Of a stretch of DNA of 35,499 nt, positions 7,563 through 15,740 are shown one piece after another. The DNA lies in contig CAMIVE010000017.1 in assembly GCA_946401725.1 (NCBI GenBank), forward strand, positions 1 to 35,499. Reading direction: 5' to 3'. The translations under genes were made by a program, and so were the position numbers. Source of the DNA: an uncultured Bacteroidales bacterium (GTDB lineage: Bacteria; Bacteroidota; Bacteroidia; Bacteroidales; P3). Under the pieces are notes generated by a model that saw only the letters and a list, made by a program, of their open reading frames with translations, did not search any database and had not been told where the DNA came from. The first letter of the stretch is position 1. Each line of letters begins with the position of its first letter.

Positions 7563-9212
7563 ATGCAAGATAATTCCACTGTTTCGATCAATCACCTGCA
7601 ACCCGGGACCCCTTTGCAAAGTGGGAAATACACCATCGAAAAGAAAATCGGTGAAGGCGGCTTCGGCATCACTTACCGCGCCATACAAAGCGGACTGAAC
7701 CGCACCGTCTGCATCAAAGAATATTTCCCTGCGGGACGCAGCACACGCATCACCGCCCATAATTCCGTCATGCCGCAGGGCATTGACGAAGCCCTTTTCG
7801 AGAAATACCGTCAAGCCTTCAAAAAAGAGGCCGAGACCCTCGCCTCCTTGCAACATCCAAGTATCGTAGAAGTCATCGACATCTTCGACGAGAACAACAC
7901 CTCCTATATGGTGATGCCTTTCATTGAAGGTCGCACCTTGCAACAGATAGTCGAGCAACAAGGGCCTATCGACTACCCCCAGGCGGTCAACTACCTGGCA
8001 CAGGTAGCCGATGCGGTGGGATATATCCACCAACGGAACATCCTGCACCGCGACATCAAGCCCGACAATATCATCGTCACCGCCGAATATCGCGCCATCC
8101 TTATCGACTTCGGTTCCGCACGCGAATTCATCAACGACAAGACCCAGGCCCAAACCTCCATTGTCACCCATGGCTACGCCCCGACCGAACAGTACTCCAA
8201 CAACAGCCGCAAGGGAGCCTACACTGACATCTACGCTTTGGGTGCCACCTTCTATTATATTCTCACCGGCAAGGTACCCCTTGATGCGGTCGCCCGCATG
8301 ACCGATGAGATGATTGAGCCAAAAAAACTCAACCCGTCCATTCCCGAGGAGGCCAACCGCACCATCCTCAAGGCCATGCAGATGAAAGCCGGCGACCGGC
8401 ACCAGAGCGCACAGGATTTCATGGACGACTTGCGCAATGTTCACCCGTCACAACCGACGGTCTCACAGGCAGCGGCCTACACGACACCGATTCAACAACC
8501 GGCAACAACCGACAAGAAAAAGAGCAAAAAAGGGCTGTACATCGGTGTTATTGGAGGTGTCGTACTCATCTTAATACTATTAATAACAATCTGGAATCAT
8601 TCCAACAAAGACTACGATTGGGACGATGACTATCCATGGGATACAGCAGAAGCAGTTGTAGATACGCCAATCGTAAACGAAGCGGTTATCGAATCCACTG
8701 ATTGTGAACCAACGGAAGAACAACTCGCCGCATACCGCAAACAGTATAGTGACTATTTAGACAAAAATTATAGCAATTTCAAGTTTGTAGGCTGGCAATT
8801 CATCTATTTGGATGATGACAATATCCCCGAAATATATGTTTCCACCGACAACAAATGGAACGGAACTTTACTACTCTACTTTTACAATGGGAAAATATGT
8901 CACGCCACTTTATCGCTGGGATTTGAATATATCCCGCATGGTAATCGAGTAAAAAGCGGATATACTGAAAAAGCATTAACGACCTTTGTAATCGAAGAGT
9001 TGACGGATGGAAAAATGCAAAAGATTGCTGAATTCACAGAAGGCACTGACAATGATAACCCCAACGTCAAGGTCTGGCGAATAGACAATAAAAACGTTTC
9101 TAAAGAAGAATACGACAATTCTTTACATACAGTATTCAATAGTTACGGGCAAAGTGAAAAAGCTGGAACTATTTCCAATAAACTTCTTTCCATGAATGCA
9201 TTGTACAACTAA
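7563..9212 (+). CDS. Transmembrane Ser/Thr protein kinase (Hanks type), copy 1
   Basis: A 549-residue kinase with cytoplasmic catalytic domain (about 22-295), one membrane helix (323-344) and an extracytoplasmic C-terminal domain. Catalytic elements are intact: glycine loop GEGGFG (30-35), ATP-binding Lys52, helix-C Glu89, HRDIKPDN (162-169, catalytic Asp164) and DFG (182-184). The P+1 region is HGYAPTEQY (203-211). The linker at 296-322 is Pro/Ala/Gln-rich. The outer domain (about 360-549) is unrecognised; it holds a YLDDDNIPEIYV stretch resembling the 'DxDGDGxPEL' pattern of beta-propeller-like or VCBS-like modules, so ligand sensing is possible. It is followed 35 bp later by a paralogue with an almost identical kinase core. 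Confidence 0.93.
   Translation: MQDNSTVSINHLQPGTPLQSGKYTIEKKIGEGGFGITYRAIQSGLNRTVCIKEYFPAGRSTRITAHNSVMPQGIDEALFEKYRQAFKKEAETLASLQHPSIVEVIDIFDENNTSYMVMPFIEGRTLQQIVEQQGPIDYPQAVNYLAQVADAVGYIHQRNILHRDIKPDNIIVTAEYRAILIDFGSAREFINDKTQAQTSIVTHGYAPTEQYSNNSRKGAYTDIYALGATFYYILTGKVPLDAVARMTDEMIEPKKLNPSIPEEANRTILKAMQMKAGDRHQSAQDFMDDLRNVHPSQPTVSQAAAYTTPIQQPATTDKKKSKKGLYIGVIGGVVLILILLITIWNHSNKDYDWDDDYPWDTAEAVVDTPIVNEAVIESTDCEPTEEQLAAYRKQYSDYLDKNYSNFKFVGWQFIYLDDDNIPEIYVSTDNKWNGTLLLYFYNGKICHATLSLGFEYIPHGNRVKSGYTEKALTTFVIEELTDGKMQKIAEFTEGTDNDNPNVKVWRIDNKNVSKEEYDNSLHTVFNSYGQSEKAGTISNKLLSMNALYN
7932..8199 (+). repeat. Kinase-core repeat, copy 1 (paired with 9617-9884)
   Basis: This 268-bp stretch matches 9617-9884 with one difference (C at 8150, A at 9835), including 218 bases of perfect identity at 7932-8149. 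Flanking kinase sequence differs at many synonymous sites, so the near-identity is local and suggests recent gene conversion between the two kinase genes. Confidence 0.92.
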
Positions 9213-9247
9213 TTCCAAAAATATTTTCATTTTTTTTCTTTTTACCC

Positions 9248-10600
9248 ATGCAAGAAAACAACAATCCTCCTGCCAATCATCTGCAACCCGGCATGAAGCT
9301 AAGCGGCGGCAAATACACCATCGAAAAAAAGATCGGCGAAGGCGGCTTCGGCATCACTTACCGCGCCATACAAAGCGGACTGAACCGCGCCGTCTGCATC
9401 AAGGAATACTTTCCTGCAGGTCGTAGCATGCGCGACACTGCCCATTATACCGTCTATCCGCAAGGCATTGACGAAGCCCTCTTCGAGAAATACCGCCAAG
9501 CCTTCCGGAAAGAGGCCGAGACCCTTGCATCTTTGCAACATCCAAGTATCGTAGAAGTCATCGACATCTTTGACGAGAACAATACCTCTTATATGGTGAT
9601 GCCTTTCATTGAAGGCCGCACCTTGCAACAGATAGTCGAGCAACAAGGGCCTATCGACTACCCCCAGGCGGTCAACTACCTGGCACAGGTAGCCGATGCG
9701 GTGGGATATATCCACCAACGGAACATCCTGCACCGCGACATCAAGCCCGACAATATCATCGTCACCGCCGAATATCGCGCCATCCTTATCGACTTCGGTT
9801 CCGCACGCGAATTCATCAACGACAAGACCCAGGCACAAACCTCCATTGTCACCCATGGCTACGCCCCGACCGAACAGTACTCCAGCAACAGCCGAAAAGG
9901 AGCTTACACCGATATCTATGCCTTGGGAGCCACCTTCTACTTTGTTCTCACTGGCAAAGTGCCACTGGATGCTGCTGCACGGTTGACCGATGAGATGGAC
10001 GAACCCAAGAAACTCAACCCGTCCATTCCCGAGGAAGCCAACCGCACCATCCTCAAGGCCATGCAGATGAAATCCGCTGACAGGCATCAGAGTGCCCAGG
10101 AATTCATGGACGATCTGCGCAACGTTCACCCATCACAACAGGTAGAAGCCGACAAGCCCGCAACGGCTACAAAAACCGCCATTGCACCCACGCCACAAGA
10201 AAGCAACAATCCAACCCCAAAGAAAAGCAACACCGGTCTTATCATAGCAATTTCAGGACTTGCGGTAGCCATCATCATAGCCGCTGTACTGATAATTACC
10301 CAAAACAATACCTCAGAAGTCACCGATACCACTAAAGTAGAAGCGATAGTTGAGGATGTCTACACCCTCGATAAAAAGAAACTAACCGATGAAGAACTGC
10401 AACAGAAGAGCAAACGAGAACTGGAGCTGATGCGTAACGAAATATACGCACGGCATGGGTACATTTTCAAACGACAAGACCTGCAACAATATTTCAATGA
10501 AAAGAAATGGTATCATCCGATCACTCACAGTACTTATGATATTCAGCTGAATTCCATTGAACAATACAATGTGAAAAAGATCAAATCCTATGAAAAATAA
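9248..10600 (+). CDS. Transmembrane Ser/Thr protein kinase (Hanks type) with YARHG domain, copy 2
   Basis: A 450-residue paralogue of the preceding kinase. Kinase motifs are at the same residue numbers: GEGGFG 30-35, Lys52, HRDIKPDN 162-169 and DFG 182-184, all intact. A Thr/Pro-rich linker (about 298-328) leads to one membrane helix (331-351). The extracytoplasmic end is a YARHG domain (about 377-447) with the diagnostic IYARHGYIF at 399-407 and WYHP at 421-424. YARHG is found in many bacterial envelope proteins and is thought to be extracellular and wall- or ligand-associated; its ligand is unknown. The gene overlaps the M15 peptidase by 11 bp, implying translational coupling. Confidence 0.94.
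   Translation: MQENNNPPANHLQPGMKLSGGKYTIEKKIGEGGFGITYRAIQSGLNRAVCIKEYFPAGRSMRDTAHYTVYPQGIDEALFEKYRQAFRKEAETLASLQHPSIVEVIDIFDENNTSYMVMPFIEGRTLQQIVEQQGPIDYPQAVNYLAQVADAVGYIHQRNILHRDIKPDNIIVTAEYRAILIDFGSAREFINDKTQAQTSIVTHGYAPTEQYSSNSRKGAYTDIYALGATFYFVLTGKVPLDAAARLTDEMDEPKKLNPSIPEEANRTILKAMQMKSADRHQSAQEFMDDLRNVHPSQQVEADKPATATKTAIAPTPQESNNPTPKKSNTGLIIAISGLAVAIIIAAVLIITQNNTSEVTDTTKVEAIVEDVYTLDKKKLTDEELQQKSKRELELMRNEIYARHGYIFKRQDLQQYFNEKKWYHPITHSTYDIQLNSIEQYNVKKIKSYEK
9617..9884 (+). repeat. Kinase-core repeat, copy 2 (paired with 7932-8199)
   Basis: The second member of the 268-bp near-identical pair, with a single mismatch at 9835. It covers the catalytic loop through the activation segment, from just after the EGR motif to TEQYS. 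Confidence 0.92.
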
Positions 10601-11420
10601 AATCACTCCTCTTCTACTGGCAATGATTGTGTTGATATCCTGCAACCAAGCCCAGAACTCTACACCCAACACACCCCAAAACGACGCCTCCAAATCTACC
10701 GAGACAGCCAAAGAGAGCATCCCCCTCTTTGTGCAATGCCTGATGGAGGCATATCCCGACCAGATTATCGGTTATGCCGACAACCTTATCTACTGGAGCG
10801 ACAGCACCACCATGGTATATGACGACGGCAAAGAGAAGAGCGCTGTGCAGAAGATGGACGATGCCGATATCGAGGATATGTCCTACTGGGTATATCCCGA
10901 CGACGTCACCGACTTCAACGATGCCGGACGCATCAGAAGCGAAGCCTTCTTCAAGAAAATGTACGGCAAGACCCAGGGCGAGATGAACAAAAACCTCACC
11001 ACCATTGTCTGGTGTCCCAAGACGGTAGGACAGACACTGCGTATCAGCACAGTCAACGGCGTCGACAAGCAGCTGAAGAAAGTCTCCGACGAACTAGACC
11101 AGCATCCCGAGTGGAAGAAATACCTCAGCGGACCCTCGACCGTCAACTGGCGTGTGGTGGCCGGCACCAACCGACTGAGCCCCCACTCCTATGGCATGAC
11201 CATAGACATGGGCGTGGCGCAATCCAATTACTGGAAATGGGACCACCCGAAAGCCTCCGAGACCGATCCTATCGACTACCGCAACCGTTTTCCACTCGAA
11301 CTGGTGCAGATATTTGAGAAATACGGTTTCATCTGGGGCGGCCGCTGGTACCACTACGATAACATGCACTTCGAATACCGTCCCGAAGTACTGCTATACA
11401 AGCAAAAATCAAAGAAATAA
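10590..11420 (+). CDS. M15-family peptidoglycan peptidase, lipoprotein
   Basis: A 276-residue predicted lipoprotein (signal peptide with LISC lipobox, Cys18) carrying an M15 (VanY / L-Ala-D-Glu endopeptidase type) zinc peptidase domain at the C-terminus. The zinc ligands are visible as His199 and Asp206 in SPHSYGMTIDMG and His260 in YDNMHFEYRPE, with an aromatic WGGRWYHYD just before. In this family the enzymes trim the peptide stems of peptidoglycan. The domain is preceded by a Ser/Thr/Asn-rich linker (19-45). The 11-bp overlap with the YARHG kinase gene suggests that the two act together. A terminator follows. Confidence 0.88.
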   Translation: MKNKITPLLLAMIVLISCNQAQNSTPNTPQNDASKSTETAKESIPLFVQCLMEAYPDQIIGYADNLIYWSDSTTMVYDDGKEKSAVQKMDDADIEDMSYWVYPDDVTDFNDAGRIRSEAFFKKMYGKTQGEMNKNLTTIVWCPKTVGQTLRISTVNGVDKQLKKVSDELDQHPEWKKYLSGPSTVNWRVVAGTNRLSPHSYGMTIDMGVAQSNYWKWDHPKASETDPIDYRNRFPLELVQIFEKYGFIWGGRWYHYDNMHFEYRPEVLLYKQKSKK

Positions 11421-11440
11421 CAGAAGCCTTCTATGGAATC

Positions 11441-11479
11441 GCAAAAAAAAAGGATCGTGAAAGATCCTTTTTTTTTTGC
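11441..11479. terminator. Bidirectional rho-independent terminator
   Basis: An inverted repeat with GGATC / GATCC at its core and a six-base loop is extended by nine A on the left and ten T on the right, and is bordered by GC on each side. It lies between convergent genes (the M15 peptidase and the thioredoxin-fold protein) and can serve both. Confidence 0.88.
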
Positions 11480-11491
11480 GTATGGTAATAA

Positions 11492-12052
11492 TTACTTGGA
11501 CAGACCAAGTTTTTTCATCATGTCAGGTTTGATCTCCTCTTGGAAAATGGCGCTGTACTCTTCGAAGGTGTAGCGGGTGTTGTCACCATTGCAGATATAC
11601 CATAGTACCATGGAGAAATCGTAAGCGTTCTGATATCCCTGCAGGATCTGCACAAGACCCGCTTTTTTGTTGAAGATGGCAAACGAAGGATAGCCAATCT
11701 TCTGTCCCAGGATGGCACGGGTGAAGGGATGTGTCTGATTTTTCTGGCCTGCAACATTGGGCTGTCCGTACTTGGTGCCGTTCCACGTGAAAGTCGAATT
11801 GCCTTCAGCATCAAAATGGACAGGGATGTAATATTTGTTGAGAATTGCGGCGACCACTGGATCAGAAAACGTGTCGCGATCCATCTTCTTGCACCATCCG
11901 CACCAGGAGGTGGAGAAGTCAATGAAGAACATCTTGTTGTTGGATTTGAGGTCAACCTTGGAAGCCTGCTCAATGGTTTTCCAGTTCACTTGAGCGTGGC
12001 CGCCGAACGTAAGTATGGCTGCAAAAAAGAGCAGCAATGCTGTTTTTTTCAT
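11492..12052 (-). CDS. Periplasmic thioredoxin-fold protein (thioredoxin_7/DUF255-like)
   Basis: A 186-residue exported protein (signal peptide to about HAQ21) with a thioredoxin fold. The redox motif CGWC (Cys51, Cys54) is in FIDFSTSWCGWCKKMDRDTF, typical of the thioredoxin_7 group, where it reduces or oxidises periplasmic disulfides. The cis-Pro region appears as IGYPSFAIF near 131-139. The specific partner is unknown. It is the last gene of the leftward operon, 115 bp after the SpoIID gene, and ends at a bidirectional terminator. Confidence 0.85.
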   Translation of the reverse strand: MKKTALLLFFAAILTFGGHAQVNWKTIEQASKVDLKSNNKMFFIDFSTSWCGWCKKMDRDTFSDPVVAAILNKYYIPVHFDAEGNSTFTWNGTKYGQPNVAGQKNQTHPFTRAILGQKIGYPSFAIFNKKAGLVQILQGYQNAYDFSMVLWYICNGDNTRYTFEEYSAIFQEEIKPDMMKKLGLSK

Positions 12053-12167
12053 TTTTGTATTTTTCTTTTCTTTTTTTCTGCGATTATTTTAAAAACTAAT
12101 AACTACAATAAAGCGAGATTATTATACAGAAATATTCTTAAAAAAACTTAAGAAACTGTTTAAAAAA

Positions 12168-13496
12168 CTACCACTCCACACTTATATCGCCCTCGAGTTC
12201 CTGCTTGGTGGGGTCGAATTCCTCCTCGCGGTCCTGCCTGTCGCGTACACGGAAGAGTTTGCCAAGCCAGTCGTCCTTCTTGGATTTTTTCTTTCCTGGA
12301 TTTGCCTTGTCCTCCTCGATAATCTTGGTTATTTCCGTAACAAAATTAGCCACATACCGTTCCGAGACATTCTCGTCACGGTGGATATGCGCCCCTGTAT
12401 AGTAGTGGCGGATAATGGAATCATAGCTAATTCCCAGAGACACCATGCGGATGGTGCCTTCCTGACTAAGCCCCACTCCATGGCCATAACCGTGACCGTT
12501 AAGGATGACATCGCCCGAATTGGGGTCGGTGGTGACAGAAAAGAAAGTGGATTTGAGCTTGAAATCCGTACGTACACGCGTCAGGGGCACACCGAGGATT
12601 TTGGCTTTGCGCTGAGGCTGCGAGAAGGAGAGAAGGATTCTCTTGACAGAATCGTTCTGGATATTGAGTTTATGAGTCTTGGCGAAATAGTTAAGCCACT
12701 GGTTGCGCGGAATCACTTTGGTCCAGTTGGATTGGCGCATACGGAAAGAGAACGTATCCTGAACAGAGCGCAGATACGGCAAAGCGGAACGCCACACATC
12801 CTCGGAATTGGCCGTCTGTCCGCCCGAATTGGAATGGAAGGGAGTCTCTATGAGTTTGCCGTTGGCATCCACAATGGTTTCGCCTGATGACTGCATGGTG
12901 CCCAACATGATATCGGGGCGCACACAGCGGTTCTGATACGCCTGGCAATGGACGTAGTCGCAGAAGTTGTAGCCGTCGGAACGATGCTTGTTGATATTAC
13001 GAAGCGCCCAGGTACGGGATATGACCGCCTGAATACGGAATATATCACTCCGGTCACCATATATTTCCGATTGAACTACACCGGCAAGATAGGTCTCGAA
13101 TTCCACTTCGTTGATGATTTTCAGAGAGGACTTGTCAAAGGTAGAGACAACCAAATCGCCTTCATAGGTACGCTGTTTGACGTTACGGGGATTAAGGCAA
13201 AGGATGCAGGCGGTATCCGTGGCGCGAAGCATCACGCGGCTGAATGTGCCGTAGTTGTAGCCGTTCACAGCGACACTGACACCGTTGGCAGCAGGTTTGA
13301 GTTCAACCGAAAGCCCCTCGCCCAGACCCGGTTCGAGGAGTGTGGCGTCGTCGGCATAAAGGTCGTAGATTCCCAAGTCGAACGAGACATAGAGTGCTTC
13401 AATCCTGTTGTTGGAGAAAAGTCGTACCTTCACCTTGTCGGCAAAAGCGCTGTTCAACGCCAGAACAAATAGACTCAGTAACAATAAGCGTTTCAT
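12168..13496 (-). CDS. SpoIID/LytB-domain protein
   Basis: A 442-residue exported protein. The chosen start gives a good signal peptide (MKRLLLLSLFVLALNSAFA) and lies one base past the lpxB stop; a longer reading frame upstream would run into lpxB. SpoIID signature segments are present in order: EFETYLAGVVQSEIYGD (with the conserved catalytic-type Glu), QAVISRTWAL, HCQAYQN, FHSNSGGQTANSEDVW and GHGYGHGVGLSQEG. In sporulators SpoIID is a lytic transglycosylase acting on denuded glycan; the function in Gram-negatives is poorly known but is probably cell-wall related. The C-terminus is highly charged (Lys/Glu/Asp-rich). Confidence 0.88.
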   Translation of the reverse strand: MKRLLLLSLFVLALNSAFADKVKVRLFSNNRIEALYVSFDLGIYDLYADDATLLEPGLGEGLSVELKPAANGVSVAVNGYNYGTFSRVMLRATDTACILCLNPRNVKQRTYEGDLVVSTFDKSSLKIINEVEFETYLAGVVQSEIYGDRSDIFRIQAVISRTWALRNINKHRSDGYNFCDYVHCQAYQNRCVRPDIMLGTMQSSGETIVDANGKLIETPFHSNSGGQTANSEDVWRSALPYLRSVQDTFSFRMRQSNWTKVIPRNQWLNYFAKTHKLNIQNDSVKRILLSFSQPQRKAKILGVPLTRVRTDFKLKSTFFSVTTDPNSGDVILNGHGYGHGVGLSQEGTIRMVSLGISYDSIIRHYYTGAHIHRDENVSERYVANFVTEITKIIEEDKANPGKKKSKKDDWLGKLFRVRDRQDREEEFDPTKQELEGDISVEW

Positions 13497-13497
13497 A

Positions 13498-14643
13498 TCA
13501 ACTGTTCGATATTTTAATGATTTCCTCCGCCGTGCGGTCAGAGGCACCCGGTCCGCCGAGCAATTCAATCACACGGTCATATTCGAGCTGCATAGACTCA
13601 CGGACAACGGAGTCGACGGTAATAGCATGGAACTCGCGCTCCAAACGGTCGGGATTATAGTCCCCCTGTATCAGTTCGCAGACCACCGGACGGTCGGCAA
13701 TAAGATTGACCAGCGAGATATACTTGATGCGCGAACCGACCAGCAGCCGCGCGATACCAGCCGACAGTTTGTTGCACTGGTAGCAGACCACCTGAGGCAG
13801 CCGGAACAACGCCGTTTCAAGCGTAGCCGTTCCCGAGCAAACCACAGCGGCATGGGCCGATGCCAGCAGGTCATACGTGCGGTCGAAAAGGATTTCGACA
13901 TTGGATACATCAGCAGGAATAAGGGTACGGTAGAAATCATCGCCCAGCAGGCGCATCCCCGCCACAGCGAAACGGTATTCCGGATGGCGTTCCACCAGAC
14001 GCATCATTAATGGCATCATACGCTTGAGTTCCTGTTTTCTGCTGCCCGGCAGCAGGGCTATCAGCGGACGTGGATCATCGGAAGAAGCAACCGGCATCTG
14101 CTCCCGTTCACGGTAATGTGCCACCTCGTCTAGCAACGGATGACCCACATAACGGGCCTGTGGAAAATGGTTTTCCGCATAAAAAGACTGCTCTGAAGGC
14201 AGTATGTAACAGAGACTGTCGAGATCACGACGCATCGGGCGGATACGCCCTTTCTTCCACGCCCAAATCTGAGGAGAAATATAGTAGACATTCTTATAGC
14301 CGCGAGCGTGGGTGAACTTGGCGATTTTAAGGTTAAAACCCGGGTAGTCGATAAAAACAACCACATCGGGATGGAACGCCTCGATATCACGTTTGCACAT
14401 ACGGATGTTACCCATCACCTCCGACAGGTGTGATACCACTTCTAGAAAGCCCATGAAAGCGAGGTCACGGATATGACGCACCTGACACACTTGTGCTTCC
14501 GGAAAGTCCTTAGCTGCCGCTGCCATGTGGTCGCCACCCCAGAAACAGATCTCCGCCTGTGGCTGACGCGCAAGAAGCGCACGCAAAAGATTGCCTCCAT
14601 GCAGATCGCCGGAGGCCTCACCGGCTATGATATAATACTTCAC
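13498..14643 (-). CDS. lpxB: Lipid-A-disaccharide synthase
   Basis: A 381-residue GT19-family glycosyltransferase that joins UDP-2,3-diacylglucosamine and lipid X to form the lipid A disaccharide on the inner face of the cytoplasmic membrane. The N-terminal KYYIIAGEASGDLHGG is the family hallmark; LPGSRKQELKRMMPLM and the CSGTATLETALF segment near the nucleotide-binding C-domain are also typical. The start is GTG at 14643: it gives the normal length and overlaps the TGA of the upstream gene in a GTGA junction. An in-frame ATG further upstream would add 52 residues unlike the family. Confidence 0.95.
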   Translation of the reverse strand: MKYYIIAGEASGDLHGGNLLRALLARQPQAEICFWGGDHMAAAAKDFPEAQVCQVRHIRDLAFMGFLEVVSHLSEVMGNIRMCKRDIEAFHPDVVVFIDYPGFNLKIAKFTHARGYKNVYYISPQIWAWKKGRIRPMRRDLDSLCYILPSEQSFYAENHFPQARYVGHPLLDEVAHYREREQMPVASSDDPRPLIALLPGSRKQELKRMMPLMMRLVERHPEYRFAVAGMRLLGDDFYRTLIPADVSNVEILFDRTYDLLASAHAAVVCSGTATLETALFRLPQVVCYQCNKLSAGIARLLVGSRIKYISLVNLIADRPVVCELIQGDYNPDRLEREFHAITVDSVVRESMQLEYDRVIELLGGPGASDRTAEEIIKISNS

Positions 14644-14933
14644 AATTCGATGGCTCTGGTTTTGAACAAGAAAAACATGAAGATCAAGAAAGTGACAAAA
14701 AGAGTGATGATAAGCGTTTTGGTAACCGTCGGATGGCTCTTCCCATGGGCGTAGGCGCGCAGTATCAGCAGCGGAGCCACAAAACAGACTCCAAACCAAC
14801 GTTCATGGCCGGCAAGCGGCAGTCCTGCAATAGCCAAGCCTGCATAAAGCAGCACAGCGGTCAGCACTTCACTCCCCAGACCGGCAATCAGGCCCACCGT
14901 CACGTTATCAGATTGGAAGAAGTTTTTCATCAT
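14640..14933 (-). CDS. Small membrane protein of unknown function between surE and lpxB
   Basis: A 97-residue protein with about three hydrophobic segments (roughly 12-37, 45-60 and 70-90) and few charges, so a small integral membrane protein. I do not recognise a family. A second Met directly follows the first, so the start could be one codon later. It lies 33 bp after surE and its TGA overlaps the GTG of lpxB, tying its expression to lipid A synthesis. A role near lipid A or envelope assembly is only inferred from position. Confidence 0.72.
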   Translation of the reverse strand: MMKNFFQSDNVTVGLIAGLGSEVLTAVLLYAGLAIAGLPLAGHERWFGVCFVAPLLILRAYAHGKSHPTVTKTLIITLFVTFLIFMFFLFKTRAIEL

Positions 14934-14966
14934 GTTGTTGATGTGTTTTAAAGATTCGCTGCAGTT

Positions 14967-15740
14967 TTAGAATTTCAAACATGCTATTCTTTTTTCCATC
15001 GTTTCTAGCATGCGGAAATCGGTGTGGTCGGGAGTGGTCGGGACGATAGATACATAGCCGTTCTCAAGTGCCCATTGGTCCGTCTCCGGACCATTGTCGT
15101 CACACTCGAAACGGCCAGTAAGCCAAAAATAGGGGCGTCCATGCGGGTCGACACGCTTCTCATAGCTGTCCGCCCATCGTGCACTGGACTGGCGGCAGAC
15201 CCGCATCCCACGAAGTTGCCCGTCGGGAGGTACCGGTATGTTGACATTGAGTGACACCTGAGCAGGAAGTCCATTATGCAGCACTTCGTCGATGACACTA
15301 CGGATATAAGGCTCCGCAGGGGAGAAATCAGCATCCGGACTATGGTCGAGCAAAGAGAAACCCACTGCCTGCAGACCCGCCATCGAGGCTTCAAGGACAG
15401 CGCCCATAGTTCCCGAATAGAGGATATTGATAGAAGCGTTGCTTCCGTGATTGATACCCGAGAGCATAAGCTGCGGCGTGCGAGGACAGAAATGCTCCTG
15501 AGCAATCTTGACACAGTCGACAGGTGTTCCGTCACACGCATAGATAGTGCATCCCGATTCTTGACTGACTGTCTCCACCCGCAAAGGTCGCATACCCGTA
15601 AAGGATAGCGCCGAACCCGAGGCATTGCACATGGGTGCCATCACCACCACCTCACCATAAGAACGCGCAATGTCAATCAGCGAGCGAATTCCCCGTGCAT
15701 CGACCCCGTCGTCATTGGTTATGAGTATCAGCGGTTTCAT
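14967..15740 (-). CDS. surE: 5'/3'-nucleotidase SurE
   Basis: A 257-residue metal-dependent phosphatase acting on nucleoside 5'- and 3'-monophosphates (and short polyphosphate in some species). The metal site is visible as ITNDDG (Asp10, Asp11), Ser41 in ASGSA and Asn97 in SGINHGSN. The family's GTPVDCVK motif follows at 71-78. Length fits the family. The start codon overlaps the stop of the DUF4340 gene in an ATGA junction, and the gene lies upstream of lpxB in the same operon. Confidence 0.95.
   Translation of the reverse strand: MKPLILITNDDGVDARGIRSLIDIARSYGEVVVMAPMCNASGSALSFTGMRPLRVETVSQESGCTIYACDGTPVDCVKIAQEHFCPRTPQLMLSGINHGSNASINILYSGTMGAVLEASMAGLQAVGFSLLDHSPDADFSPAEPYIRSVIDEVLHNGLPAQVSLNVNIPVPPDGQLRGMRVCRQSSARWADSYEKRVDPHGRPYFWLTGRFECDDNGPETDQWALENGYVSIVPTTPDHTDFRMLETMEKRIACLKF

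Noticed and set aside
13497-13568. A longer N-terminus for the SpoIID-domain protein
   Set aside because: The extra 24 codons lie within lpxB, and the Met at 13496 begins a good signal peptide directly after the lpxB stop.
14644-14799. An ATG start for lpxB at 14799
   Set aside because: It would add 52 residues that overlap the small membrane protein gene and are unlike the family. The GTG at 14643 gives the conserved N-terminus.
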